From the NCBI GenBank assembly GCA_964036195.1, contig OZ038453.1, forward strand, positions 14,483,206 to 14,547,205: a DNA stretch of 64,000 nucleotides, given 5' to 3'. Origin of the DNA: Sphaerolaimus hirsutus (taxonomy: Eukaryota; Nematoda; Chromadorea; Monhysterida; Sphaerolaimidae). Position 1 is the first letter of the stretch; each line of letters opens with the position of its first letter. Positions 1 through 10,797 of this stretch are shown in pieces. The notes under the pieces were generated by a model that had not been told where the DNA came from, did not search any database, and saw nothing but the letters and a program-made list of their open reading frames with translations. Both the position numbers and the translations under genes were made by a program.

Positions 1-283
1 GCCGTCGAAAAAGTGTTCAAACGTTTCATGTGCGGAATTGAAATCGAGGGCGGTTCGGACGTTTTTTGAATTCCACCCCCGATTTTTATTCCGCCCTTTT
101 GAATTCCACCCTTGAAAAAGTGTTCAAACTGCAACTGAAAATTTGTGTGTGCCGTGCAACATTTTTTAACGATAACGTCAGGATGGTGTTTCGTTCAAAA
201 ATGCGGTCCGCCGAGTGTTTAACACAATTTTGAACCACAATTTTTCATTTACAGAAGAAATTTAAGCAGATTTCGCCACTGAC
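1..283. other. Cubilin intron or unfound exon
   Basis: No confident coding. GAAAAAGTGTTCAAAC occurs twice (7-23, 113-130) in a small repeat of about 105 bp with the GAATTCCACCC motif. Confidence 0.5.
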
Positions 284-417
284 CGTGCAGTGTGGTTGCT
301 CGATACGTCGAAAAGTCCAAAAACATCAACATCAAAATCCTCAGATGTATCAAATAATGGTTTGTAAATTACAGTGGCAACGCCGTCATCTGAAATACAC
401 AAATCGTCATTTTTAAT
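284..417 (-). CDS. CUBN: Cubilin-like exon 36: CUB11
   Basis: Encodes IKNDDLCISDDGVATVIYKP and FDVDVFGLFDVSSNHTAR. Acceptor ATTTTCAG, donor CG|GTCAGT. The gene must continue beyond the window. Confidence 0.72.
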
Positions 418-466
418 CTGAAAATTTGGGGAAAAAATGTCTTAAAAAATCACCAAATGTTAACAC

Positions 467-577
467 AACATCCTCGAAAATTTCGGCAGAACTTGCATCA
501 TACTGTGCGATTTGTTCACCAGATCGATCATAAAAAGTTAGTGATCCTGTATACAGCGCATCCAAAGCGAATTCAAG
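467..577 (-). CDS. CUBN: Cubilin-like exon 35: CUB11
   Basis: Encodes LEFALDALYTGSLTFYDRSG and AQYDASSAEIFEDV. Acceptor TTTTTGCAG. The donor is either GTT|GTGTTA or GAT|GTTGTG; both are phase 0. Confidence 0.75.
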
Positions 578-859
578 CTGCAAAAATGGAATTTAGAAGA
601 CAAATATTTTTTTATTATCACTTGCCAATCTAATTCATTGTACCCCGGCAGCCCATGTACAATATCGTGCTGCCAGACGATATTGCTCATATTTTATCGA
701 CTAGGTAGTTAGAGTATTGCCCAATCTGTCCCACCCTCCCTTCCAGGGGTCAGTATTCACCATATTTCTTCTAATAGAACGGCATACCTCCAATAGAACG
801 GCGCCTCCAATAGAACGGCACCTCCAATAGAACGGCAGGTAAAATTATGTTGAGAGTGT
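578..859. other. Cubilin intron
   Basis: No gene. A short tandem of TCCAATAGAACGGC (790-838), about three units. Confidence 0.6.
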
Positions 860-867
860 GCCAAAAC

Positions 868-2417
868 CAACGATGGGTAAGTTCTCAAATAAAAAACACT
901 TTCTGTGTTTTGAGTTTTTCAAAAATGAATACCTGTGTTTTGAGTTTTTTTCATGAAAAAAACTTGAGTTTCCGTGTTTTATTTCAGTGTTTTTTGAAAA
1001 AACTCAAGTTTTCCTGTAAAAACTCGAGTTTTTTGCTAAAAACTCAAGTTTTTTCGTAAAAACTCAAGTTTTTTTTTGGTAAAAACTCAAGTTTTCTAAC
1101 TAAAAGTTGCATTTTACAGCATTTTGGTGTGAAAACAGGGGTTTTCTTATCATACCGTATTACCTCGAAATACCCCCAGGGGGTTTATTATTTCGCCAGC
1201 AAAATTTGAGGGGGGGATAATTCGAGGGGGGGGTTTATTCGAGGGGGGGGTCTATTATTTTGCCAGAAATTTTCGGAAATTCCCCATACTCGGACGTAGA
1301 AAAATCGAACAATTACATAGATGTATATGTCTTTATAGGTATATATAACTGTATATACACATAAACCCTTCCCTAACGTCACTCAATCTTCAGTTTTAAC
1401 GTGTGTTCTGCATTGTACAGATCACAAACTGCGGTATTTGTCATGTAGGTTCTCTTTACACTCAATGTTAGGGGGGGTATTTCGAGGGGGGGGTTTATTA
1501 TTTCCTCAGCCGAATTTTAGGGGGGGTATTTCGAGGGGGGGGTTAATTCAAGGGGGGGGGATAATTCGAGGTAATACGGTATATAGGTTTTGCTATAGGT
1601 TTTGCTGATATAGATGTTCCACATATTGAGGATCTGCATATTTGTTCATGTGTCAAAAAGTCCTCAAAAATGTCCACTACAGTCCACAAAATCAAAAAAA
1701 TAAGCATGTCCACTCCACAGCATAAGCATCAACAAAATGTCAAAAAAACGACAATTCACACTGTACAATAAAATACTTCAATGGATGTGCACTGCATGTT
1801 GTACTGTGTGATTAAACTGCAACTGTACTTGAACATGCACATCGTTGAAGCCTTCAACGTATCTGAACTACTTACCCATCCCAAAACACCTCAACAATTT
1901 CAACAAAAAATCACGTTCAAGAGAAAATGGGTTCATATGGAGATGCCTAGTGTCCAATATCCTGGGCACTGGCTTAAGGGACCCTCCACACTGTCAGTGG
2001 ACACTGGCATGCTAAGTACACCGCCTTGTCTCCAAAACCACACCAAAACTTGACAGCAGCAAAATCTTTTTTTTATCAAATCATCACATTCTTTTGCAAA
2101 AACCATGTCAGCTCATCAGAAACATGTTTATTGAGAGCCTGATTAACTGACTCATGTAAATACATATAAAAATACTATACACACATACATTATGTATGTT
2201 CATACTCACATTGTTCAGTTCAAATCATGTGCCTGAAAAAAACTCAAAAAACATTTCCGTATTTTCTGTGTTTCCGTGTTTCCGTGTTCTCTGAAAAAAA
2301 ACTCATTTGAGTTTCCATGTTTTTCAAAATTGCTGAGTTTCCGTGTTTCCGTGTTAAACAAAAACACGGAAACTCATTGAGTTTCCGTATTTAATATGTG
2401 TGTTTTTGCCATCGTTG
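868..2417. mobile_element. hAT-like non-autonomous element, copy 1
   Basis: Ends CAACGATGG ... CCATCGTTG, flanked by the 8-bp direct repeat GCCAAAAC (860-867 and 2418-2425). The interior has palindromic AAAAACTCAAG/CTTGAGTTTT and GAGTTTCCGTGTTT blocks. No transposase. A TA-inserting MITE is nested at 1155-1579. An 8-bp target duplication is typical of hAT transposons. Confidence 0.85.
1155..1579. mobile_element. TA-inserting MITE (CCGTATTACCTCGAA family), with empty site known
   Basis: TIRs CCGTATTACCTCGAAATACC / TTCGAGGTAATACGG, flanked by TA. The uninterrupted hAT copy at 28211-30179 reads TTATCATATATAGG at the same spot, proving insertion at TA with TA duplication, as in Tc1/mariner-type MITEs. 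Between TIRs are GGGGGGGTATTTCGAGGGGG arrays and a conserved core (GTGTTCTGCATTGTACAGAT). Confidence 0.88.
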
Positions 2418-2821
2418 GCCAAAACACAAAAATACCTACTTAGAAAATAGATGGTGAGAACATTCAAAGCATTCAAATTGCTGCTAAATGTAAAATTGAT
2501 GCTCTTACATTAAAATATTGCTCAAGCTTTATAAAAATAAAAATAGACTGGCGTTTTTTATTAGAAGAAATACGGTATGTACGTACATCCAATATTTACA
2601 CATGTAAATATCTACGTTTTCTTATGTGCTGAGCTTCTTACGATGAGCCTTTCCTTCACACTGCACATGCGCTGAATTTGAACCAATCGATAAAAAAATG
2701 AACGTTGTCGCCCAGCCGCACAGTATTAAACAAGAGCCACCCGACAATTCACACAATTTCAGCACGTGCTCGCGTGCCAGGCACCTTGCACTCAAATAAT
2801 TGGATCTGGCAACCCGGTCAC

Positions 2822-2958
2822 AACTTGCATAAAAAGGATATAACGGACTGCATTTCCAGTGTGATTTGCAAGCAAAAGCCACTCGCAGACGGCTCCAGGT
2901 CCCAAATTTGAGTTGTGTGGAAAATTTGGCGAGTGTAGCGGCACCTTGTTCGAATCAA
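2822..2958 (-). CDS. CUBN: Cubilin-like exon 34: CUB11
   Basis: Encodes VDSNKVPLHSPNFPHNSNLG and CEWLLLANHTGNAVRYI, an unmistakable CUB start. Acceptor TCATTCACAG, donor GTT|GTGACC, the last usable donor before an in-frame stop. Confidence 0.82.
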
Positions 2959-3099
2959 CTGTGAATGAGATTAATTGGTGAACATCGGAACATATTGGCG
3001 ATAAAAGCTCATAAATCTTTGACTAGCAATGTAAAAAGGATCTCAAAAACATACAAACCAAGAAAACAGATGCATTTGACAAATGGTGACAGTAAAATA

Positions 3100-3578
3100 C
3101 CGTATTACCGCGAATTATCCCCCCCCCCTTGAATTAACCCCCCCTTGAATTAACCCCCCCCTCAAAATGGGCTGGGGAAATAATAACCCCCCCCCCCCCT
3201 CGAAATACCCCCCCCCCCCTTCGGAATGATGTACGTCATGTACATGATAAATACGTCATGTACATGATAAATACGTCATGTATGCAATGTACATGATGTA
3301 TATTACCGTTAATTTGCATTGCAGCTACACTTATACGCTCATTTGTGTACAGATGTATATCTAAAGCCCAAAAATAACCTATTTTCTCACGTTTATTACC
3401 GTTTTTGTGTATGAAAAAGCGTATTCTTTACTATGAATTTCACGAAAATTTCTGACGAAATAATAACCCCCCCCCCTCGAACCCCCCCCCCCTCGAACCC
3501 CCCCCCTCGAATTAACCCCCCCTCAAATTTTGCTGGCGAAATAATAAACCCCCATGGGGGTATTTCGAGGTAATACGG
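3100..3578. mobile_element. TA-MITE, G-run family
   Basis: CCGTATTACCGCGAATTATC ... TTCGAGGTAATACGG flanked by TA. Core has TACGTCATGTACATGATAAA direct repeats. Confidence 0.85.
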
Positions 3579-3890
3579 TAGATGTTTTTGTTGGCCTCCC
3601 TCGAGTAATTCCCTCATTTAGGCATATGATAAATTTGTTGTGCCCAATTTTAACAAAAATGGAATGTTATTTTGTTAATAAAGCACACCTATTTGTTAAC
3701 CGAAATTAATTGATAGAAACAAGCTTGGAAATTTCTATCAAATAATAACTCCCTACTGGAATAATTCCCCTTGAATAGTTCCCCTTGAATAGTTCCCCCT
3801 CAAAAATGTCTAATCAAATAATAATACCCCAGGGGCAAAGGCAGTATTTGAATATTTGAACCGCAAAAGTGTAAAAACAATGCCACACAC

Positions 3891-4131
3891 CAAAAATTTC
3901 TCCACCACACCCGGCGTTTTCCACAAAGGTCACCATCGCATCCAGGATCAATTCCCCATCTTGGTCCCAATCCAAATGATAGAATCCATTCGAGCCTACT
4001 GTGGCATCGACGGAATATAAAAGCGTCATTTGGTGGGCTGAAGATTGGATTTTTCCATTTTTAGCGCGGGTTGCATCGCAAAATGCGTGCGAGAATAATG
4101 TGGAATCGGTGATCGAGGGTCCGTTGAAGAT
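3891..4131 (-). CDS. CUBN: Cubilin-like exon 33: end of CUB10, start of CUB11
   Basis: Encodes IFNGPSITDSTLFSHAFCD, SSAHQMTLLYSVDATVGSNG, then AGCGGEIF opening the next CUB. Acceptor CCCCCGCAG, donor TTTG|GTGTGT. Confidence 0.84.
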
Positions 4132-4235
4132 CTGCGGGGGAGGGGGGTTTTAAGCGTTGCAAAATATAAAAAGCTACATGTAGAACATATAATAAAATAT
4201 AATCTCAGAAAATCCTAAAAAAGAAAAAACATATA

Positions 4236-4674
4236 CCGTATTACCTCGAAATACCCCCATGGGGGTTTATTATTTCGCCAGCAAAATTTGAGGGGGGGGG
4301 TTTATTCGAGGGGGGTTTATTCGAGGGGGGTTTTATTATTTCGTCAGAAAGTTTCGTAAGGATCGTAGTAAATAGTAGGCATTCGCGTACCCAAAATAGG
4401 TAATAAATGTGTCCAAACAGGATATATTTGGACATAAAAACGTAAATAGATAGCTACACAAACTAGTCTATGTGTAGCTGCAATGCAAATTAACAGTAAT
4501 ATACATCATGTACATTGCGTACATGACGTATTTATAATGTACATAACGTACATCATTCCGAAGGGGGGGGGTATTTCGAGGGGTGGTTTATTATTTCCCC
4601 AGCCCATTTTGAGGGGGGGTTAATTCGAGGGGGGGGGGGTTAATTCAAGGGGGGGATAATTCGAGGTAATACGG
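4236..4674. mobile_element. TA-MITE, G-run family
   Basis: CCGTATTACCTCGAAATACC ... TTCGAGGTAATACGG flanked by TA. Same core as the copy at 3100, opposite orientation. Confidence 0.85.
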
Positions 4675-4769
4675 TAATTGAACATCACATAATTAAAATA
4701 AATAACTAAATCTCCGATAAATATTACTTAATACATATAATTCAAATGATTCATAAAAATATAAAATAC

Positions 4770-4975
4770 CTTCAAAATATTCCATTTTTGTTGCAAAGTC
4801 TCGCTGCCGCACTGTATGCCCAAACTCCCCAGTGCAATTTCATTGATCTTTACTTCAATCCTGCTGCCCACAGGTGCTTCAATGATATATTCACAAATTA
4901 TTTGCTTGCCTAAATTTGGGTCATCTTTAAAGTGGGCAATTATCTTCCCTGGGGAGTTGATGTACCCACCGCAGC
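4770..4975 (-). CDS. CUBN: Cubilin-like exon 32: start of CUB10
   Basis: Encodes GCGGYINSPGKIIAHF, ICEYIIEAPVGSRIEVKI and GIQCGSETLQ. Acceptor AATTTACAG, donor AAG|GTATTT. Confidence 0.86.
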
Positions 4976-5329
4976 CTGTAAATTTTCATATTTGTAATTC
5001 ATGATATAAGTGGTGTATAAAGTGATTTTTACCTGGAAAATTTAAGTGTGGGTCAATCATTGAAAAGTGTTTTCTAACCCCCCTTGAAAAGTACCCTCTC
5101 AAAGAAGCCTGTCCAAAAATTATTGCCCAAGGGAACTTTTCGAGTATTTACAGCTAGTCAATCCATAAAAATGACTTCAAACCGCTGTGAAAAATGGGAT
5201 TTACAAGCAGTGTCTGATAATTAACACTACACACTTATTTCAAACACTCCAACTTTTAAACATCCCTCCATCACTTTCAGCTACTTAAAAATACCAACAA
5301 ATTGAACAATATCCAGAAATCGAACCCAC

Positions 5330-5521
5330 CCTCCGCATGCCAGTGCAGGGAAAAAAGGCTGTCCTTAAAAAATCCCGGAGCCGCAGAAAATTGTATATTC
5401 GCGTAATTCTGTTTCATTTCGACAGTCAAAGGTGCCGGGTCACTGGAACTACAAAAGGTCATTTCGTCGGTGGTGGCGTTGTGCCTGGTGCCGGGGCCGA
5501 TGCTGGTGGCCAGGTGGTGCA
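5330..5521 (-). CDS. CUBN: Cubilin-like exon 31: end of CUB9
   Basis: Encodes VHHLATSIGPGTRHN, FCSSSDPAPLTVEMKQNYAN and FSLHWHAEG. Acceptor GGCTTTCAG, donor GAGG|GTGGGT. Confidence 0.82.
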
Positions 5522-5766
5522 CTGAAAGCCCGATCTGTTGGATTTGGGTGCGTTTGTGTTTTTGGGCTTGTGGTGGAGTTTTGCAGAGAATGGTAGTTAA
5601 TAGTTGTGCAAAATAATATTTTCATGGTATTTTGCTCTGAATATTGTATTCAGGACTAGCAGGGTTCTCTGCGGACCTACGGTCAGGTTTCACAGTATTC
5701 AACACTCTCACACATATGTGAGAAATTTCACATAATACGAAAAAGCCAAAAATGTAAATACAAAAC

Positions 5767-5873
5767 CAACACGGAATCGTGTTTCTTCGCAGGTGCCTCC
5801 ACCCAAGTAAAAATGGTCAAAGTTTAGCACGAGTCTGTTTCCAGTCAAGCAACGAATGGTCCAAGAACATGAC
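5767..5873 (-). CDS. CUBN: Cubilin-like exon 30: CUB9 core
   Basis: Encodes SCSWTIRCLTGNRLVLNFDH and GGGTCEETRFRV. Acceptor AAACACAG, donor GTTG|GTTTTG. Both phases match. Confidence 0.86.
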
Positions 5874-6089
5874 CTGTGTTTGAATCGCAGGTTTTGTCTT
5901 GGGAAACTGTCATGTGTTGATTAAGGATGATGGGGAAAAAGTATTTTACTCTCTTATGCTCATGAGTAAAAGTAAAAAACTTTTACTTTACGCTTTCTGT
6001 ACACAGGGGTGCGTAAAACCAAAATGTGCATACTTTGAAAAAGTTTGGCACTTTTAACAACTCTGCACTGGCGTGTAAAATGCACTTAC

Positions 6090-6192
6090 ACAGGAGTAGA
6101 AATGTCATTAACATTCGAATCCTGTGAGTGATAACCATAGCCAGGTGATCTGAGAACCCCAGTGTTACCTTCCAACGTGATTCCACTGCACA
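6090..6192 (-). CDS. CUBN: Cubilin-like exon 29: start of CUB9
   Basis: Encodes VCSGITLEGNTGVLRSPGYG, the SPGY motif of CUB starts. Acceptor ATTTTCAG, donor GT|GTAAGT. Confidence 0.86.
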
Positions 6193-6259
6193 CTGAAAAT
6201 ACAAAAGTATAACTAAAACAAAAAAAACGTCAAACACAGTAAATAAAAACCACACTGAC

Positions 6260-6410
6260 CAGTAGTGTAATGTGCCAAAAAACCTGAAACGGGGTCATTA
6301 TTTCGATCTGTTTGTGCGTAATACACAATTGCACCATTGCTCAGTTTTGGCACTGTCTCATTTTCTATGCCAAGGCAGTATCTGGCAATCATTTGCTTTG
6401 ATGAGTAAAC
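6260..6410 (-). CDS. CUBN: Cubilin-like exon 28: end of CUB8
   Basis: Encodes VYSSKQMIARYCLGIENETV and SGFLAHYTT. Acceptor TTAACACAG, donor ACTG|GTCAGT. In frame on both sides. Confidence 0.86.
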
Positions 6411-6605
6411 CTGTGTTAATTTGTGTAGATGTGTATTATAAAACAAAAATATGAAAACAAAAATTATGTGCTTTTAAGCCTTAAAAATTCTTAAAAGATT
6501 AGTCTTTTTTGTTATCATTGCCTGTTGCGGACCGTTCTTGAGTCTTAAATATGTTTTAATTGGAAATTCCCAATGCCCAAAACTGCCAAAAATGGATGAA
6601 CTCAC

Positions 6606-6832
6606 AGTGAGTGCATTTTCCTTGTCAAAACACCTCATATTATCTTCACTCAGCACAGATCCTTCTGGTAAAGTATCCCCTGTCAAATCAGACAAATGGT
6701 CAATGGTCAGGTTTATCAGATTACCATCAGCCACAGAAATTTTGTAAGTGCAAGAGTACCTTTCAGTAGATTTGTGTGGGTATTGTGGGGATGAAAAAGA
6801 ACCTCTGTAGCCTGATAGTTCACCACCACATG
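6606..6832 (-). CDS. CUBN: Cubilin-like exon 27: start of CUB8
   Basis: Encodes ACGGELSGYRGSFSSPQYPH, CTYKISVADGNLINLTIDHL and MRCFDKENALT. Acceptor CCTCGCAG, consensus donor ACT|GTGAGT. Confidence 0.88.
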
Positions 6833-6881
6833 CTGCGAGGTTTAAAGTGAAATTGTGTTATGGAGATTTTGAGTGGTATTT

Positions 6882-7241
6882 ACCATATTAAAATTACCTC
6901 GAAGAAACCCCCGGTATTTATTTTTTCAGAGTTAGAATTTTGAGGGGGGGGGGGGTTAACGAGGGGGGTATTTTGAGGGTTTTTTAAATTCATAGTATCT
7001 ATTTATATTTTTTTTGGGGGGGGGGGTAAATCGAGGGGTATTTCGATTGCATATTTATGGACGCATTTATTGCCAGTATTGGGTAATGGGTACATATGTA
7101 ATAACCTATCGTTTACTACGGATTCTTCACGAAAATATCTGGCGAAAAAATAAACCCCCTCGAATAAGCCCCACTCGAAATAATCCACTCAAAATTCTCA
7201 CTCTGAAAAAAAACTTGTGGGTATTTCGACGAAATACAGTA
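6882..7241. mobile_element. TA-MITE, G-run family, decayed
   Basis: Tips altered (CCATATTAAAATTACCTCGA; TTCGACGAAATACAG) but G-run arrays and core remain. Confidence 0.65.
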
Positions 7242-7272
7242 CCCACATATTCCACCGCACATCCAGATTTAC

Positions 7273-7477
7273 CTGCTTCGAATCTTTCAAAGCCGATTGT
7301 AAAATTGTCAATAGAGCCAAACCATAGTTCATCGAGCACCGTAAAATGGATCTGTGCTGCATTTGAACTGGTTGTGAACTGGGGAACTGGTGAATTGCCG
7401 CATAATTGACTGAATAGTTGGTTATTTGCCACGCCAGGGGGTGAGTGTTCCGAGGGTCCGTCCCTGTGTTTTGACAA
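7273..7477 (-). CDS. CUBN: Cubilin-like exon 26: end of CUB7
   Basis: Encodes LSKHRDGPSEHSPPG, FSQLCGNSPVPQFTTSSN and NFTIGFERFEA, completing the CUB opened at 13063. The intervening intron contains the SMYD4-like gene. Donor GCAG|GTAAAT. Confidence 0.83.
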
Positions 7478-7733
7478 CTTTGTGGGTGTGAGTATCACAA
7501 AAAAGGGTTATTTTGGGTCAATGTAACATTAAATACATAGGTAGGTATGATAAAAGTGCACGACATATCAGAAAAATGATAAATATATGATGAGTAGTTA
7601 TTAAATTGATAAACATATCAGTTGTGAATGCGTTAGGTTATGGATAGGATTAGGTATGTTAGATGGGCCATATAACAGCAGATGCAATTTAGATGAATGT
7701 GTGAAACCATAAATCTTCTCACAAATTTATCCA
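7478..7733. other. Spacer downstream of SMYD4
   Basis: AT-rich, nothing recognised. Confidence 0.6.
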
Positions 7734-7739
7734 TTTATT
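7734..7739 (-). terminator. Putative polyadenylation signal of the SMYD4-like gene
   Basis: AATAAA on the minus strand, 67 bases after the stop codon, in an AT-rich stretch. Position and sequence fit; no transcript end can be seen. Confidence 0.5.
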
Positions 7740-7805
7740 TTTAAATTTTCAACAAATAGGAATATCCAACAAAATCAATGCTGCCAAAGAATGAGAACAA
7801 AAAAA

Positions 7806-8236
7806 TCATGGAAAGACAATAATATTGAGTTTCTTCCCTACTGCGCCATGATAACATTCTAGCCAGTACCTTGCCATAACAGGACCATATCTCACAGTCA
7901 ACAATTCATTCAGCTGTTTTGCACACTTCAAAAACATATCAGTTTCAATCAAAGAAGCTTTAAATAAAGCCAATGTTGTTTCAGCTAACACAGCTACATA
8001 TTGAACAGAAGAAGTTTGATAAACATTTGCATAGAATGTCAGTACTTTGTCAAAAAATTGTTGTGCCAGTATGAAGCCTGATTTTTGAGCCGTGTCCGTT
8101 GGTTCACCTTTAACAGTGTTTTTCTTGCCAATGATTCTGATTAGAGCTTCAGCACATTGCCACAGAATTATGTGCAGCCTTTCATTTTGCTCGTCAACCG
8201 AGACTTCATAATCAGCTATGAATGACTTCATTTTGC
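7806..8236 (-). CDS. SMYD4: SMYD4 exon 8: C-terminal helical region and stop
   Basis: Encodes DEQNERLHIILWQCAEALIR and CAKQLNELLTVRYGPVMARY, a TPR-like helical tail as in other SMYD proteins. Acceptor CCATTTCAG; TGA at 7806-7808. Confidence 0.87.
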
Positions 8237-8345
8237 CTGAAATGGGTAGAAATCGTGATGATTGATGTTAATGTCTCCCATTGTGTCTACAAAACCGATC
8301 AGAATTCAGAATGACGACGAAAAATTGTAAATGCTCAACACAGAC

Positions 8346-8446
8346 CAGCCAAAATATCCAGCTTGCCCACATCCACTTTCCCACTTTTACTCCCTTTCTC
8401 CCCATAGCCCTTCTGCACCAAATTCAGCACCATCTGTAATTTAGCT
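8346..8446 (-). CDS. SMYD4: SMYD4 exon 7
   Basis: Starts directly after the element's CTGCCCCCAG. Encodes AKLQMVLNLVQKGYG and SGKVDVGKLDILAG. The codon split across the element (AG|A) restores the frame exactly. Confidence 0.83.
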
Positions 8447-8639
8447 CTGGGGGCAGTCAAAGACCCTGTAAAATACCCTGTAAAATGTGAAATGTCATGC
8501 AAAGTGTCAAAAGTCATGGAAAATGCTCTAGAGAGTATTCAACACGTTCGACATTTTCCAGAGCATTTTACATGACTTGTGACACTTTGCATGACATTTG
8601 ACATTTTACAAAGCATTTTACAGGGTCTGGGACTGTCAC
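8447..8639 (-). mobile_element. Introner-like element copy 1, exactly one SMYD4 intron
   Basis: 193-bp foldback element. On the minus strand it starts GTGACAGTCCCAGACCCTG and ends GGGTCTTTGACTGCCCCCAG. The arms are inverted repeats of each other (CAGTCCCAGACCCTGTAAAA motif) with internal tandem GTCAAA/GTAAAATG words. Only the outermost bases differ: one end supplies GT, the other CCCCCAG. The flanking exons 6 and 7 of the SMYD4-like gene join in frame when it is removed. CCAG occurs both before it and as its last four bases. Confidence 0.85.
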
Positions 8640-8814
8640 CTGGCTTCCTCCACGACCACAGTGACACTTGCGCCGGTATCCTGATCTTGACACTGGATGC
8701 CGCAATCCGCGCAAGTTGGCTTGCTGCCAATTGAGCGATCGTTTCCCGCTGGCCCGCCACAGCGTTTGCAACGGTAAGCCCGCAAACGTGTTTCCGTCCG
8801 CTGGGAAGCGGGGT
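8640..8814 (-). CDS. SMYD4: SMYD4 exon 6: post-SET zinc region
   Basis: Encodes YRCKRCGGPAG, CADCGIQCQDQD and SVTVVVEEA. It ends GAAGCCAG, directly followed by the GTGACAG of an introner-like element. Confidence 0.87.
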
Positions 8815-9126
8815 CTGGATGGGGGAAACTGTTGAGTTTAGTGATGGTGTAAGCGATGAGTAAAAATGTTGCTTTTCACTGTTTAATATATTTATTTAGT
8901 ATTGATTTTCAGCGGCACAGCGAAAATTGTCAACGAAGACACACAACAAAAAAGTATTTTAGTGCATTTGATTACTGTTGTTGACATTTTTACAGGCTTT
9001 TTTTACTTTTTACCCATATTGTATCATAATTTGTCCAAAAAAGCTGTGATGTTTTACTTAGCAAAAAGTAAATTAAATATCACATAAGAAATCTTGTCAA
9101 AATATCATAAAAACACAAAAACCGAC

Positions 9127-9411
9127 CAGTGCACCTAAAACAGCTACAAGTAAATCCATGACTTCTCATTAACTGATTCTGTCTGCCATCCAGTGGAGTG
9201 CTGGGATACTCCACCCCATAAGAAATAAAAACTTCTTCACCAGGGTTTATATCCCTTATCGTGTACACCTCCAAAACTGCTCCTGGCTGTACATTTCTGT
9301 TTGACCCAGAATTTATGGGCCAAACCCTGTAGGCATTTGGTTCGCAACTGTGGTTCAGTAGGGATGCATAAGCGTACAGGGCATTGCCCACTGAAAGTTC
9401 CTGGCCGGCAC
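9127..9411 (-). CDS. SMYD4: SMYD4 exon 5: catalytic SET core and post-SET
   Basis: Contains SLLNHSCEPNAYRVWP, the NHSCxPN motif that binds S-adenosylmethionine, PGEEVFISYGVEYPST with the catalytic tyrosine, and FTCSCFRC of the post-SET zinc site. Acceptor TTCTCAG, donor ACTG|GTCGGT. Confidence 0.93.
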
Positions 9412-9782
9412 CTGAGAAAGATCATTATTGGCTTATGATGATTATGATGATTTGGCTTGTCGTTTCAGCTTTCTTGTCAGTTTCAGCTATAGTTAAAATT
9501 TTTATACCACTGTTCTATTTACTATGCAATGCATGTACAGTTTTTTATGTCGTACTGTACTATGGTACACTGGCAATGATAACTACCTAATGTTGGGCAT
9601 CTCTCACAGGGTCATGAGAAAGTACATTGTTGTAGAATGTAAATGTATTTACAGTGTTTTGACAGCAAACAAGATTTTTTTCTTAATTTTTAGTTTCATG
9701 TGTTTGCTTTGTTGGCATGCAGCCAGCATGCATGAACTGTGCAAGCATATTTTCTAGTAACCGTACTATCAGTGGAACTGAC

Positions 9783-10266
9783 CAGCTGCATTGAGAGTGT
9801 CCACAACCATTGAGTTTCTCCTCCATTTCAATGCAACATCAATTACTAATTTTATAACAATTGCTTTCCTATCATTCATGCTCATTTCCTCTGGCCAATC
9901 TTCTCTATCAAAATAGCCACATTGATTCAACCATTTTGCAGTTCTAGATGCAAAATGTGGCCATGAAGGGCCATGCGCAAATCCTAAGCCATAGACATCA
10001 TTTTCAGACTTTTTGTGTGCACCCAAGGTCAGTATGGAGTAGATATTCGAGCTGAAGTTGTCATTTGGCTTGCTGCCAAATGCATTTAGCTCATTTCTCA
10101 CTTTTTTATCGCTGTTCTCAGCATGCTCATAATATTTAATGACGTCAGCGATTGAACCTCTGAGAATAGTCCTGGCAACTTTGTAAACTTGTGGTGCGAA
10201 CAATTGATCCCTGGAACTTTCCGCACCTAGATCTTGTTGAAGGCCACATTCGAATGAATGGAAGGT
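9783..10266 (-). CDS. SMYD4: SMYD4 exon 4: end of MYND and middle region
   Basis: Starts TFHSFECGLQQDLGAE (the H-x3-EC close of MYND), then a long helical stretch including LGFAHGPSWPHFASRTAKWL. Acceptor CACATTTCAG, donor GCTG|GTCAGT. Confidence 0.88.
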
Positions 10267-10299
10267 CTGAAATGTGATGATACAATCCAAATATTTGTA

Positions 10300-10734
10300 C
10301 CGTATTTCCTCGAATTACCCCCGGGGGGTTTATTGTTTCAGAGCAGAAATTTTGAGGGGGGGGGGGGGTTAAACGAGGGGGGTATTTCGATGGGGGGTTA
10401 GTATTTCGCCAGAAATTTTTCGAAATCCCAGTACTAAATTGTTGTTTGAAACGTACACAAACATCGAAAAATGCAACAAAAACCGCCATTTATAACATTC
10501 TATGGACTTATATTTGTACATGACAGTATATAACATAACACAGTCATTGTTTTTAAGATGTGTTCTGCGTTTCCCCGATTACAAACCGCATTACGTTCTC
10601 TATACAGTAAATTGTGGGAGTGGGTATTTCGAGGGGCGGAGGGTTTGTAAGTTCATAGCGGCCATTTTGAGGGGGGGGGGGGTATTTCGAGATGGGATTA
10701 TTTCGAGGGGGGGGGGTATTTCGAGGAAAAACGG
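10300..10734. mobile_element. TA-MITE, G-run family, in SMYD4 intron 3
   Basis: CCGTATTTCCTCGAATTACC ... TTCGAGGAAAAACGG flanked by TA. Starts 33 bases upstream of the acceptor of SMYD4 exon 4. Confidence 0.82.
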
Positions 10735-10797
10735 TATTCAAATAAATAGCTTTTGCGTAATTTCTTCTGAAAATGTTCAGTAATCTGAGAAACTCAC

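Noticed and set aside
847-1059. Open frame with FSFSKMNTCVLSFF-type repeats
   Set aside because: Lies in the palindromic CTCAAGTTTT arrays of a hAT-like element and recurs at 28199.
1200-1260. Runs of seven or more G as sequencing artefacts
   Set aside because: The same arrays occur at fixed positions in many copies of one MITE family, so they are genuine, although exact run lengths may be unreliable.
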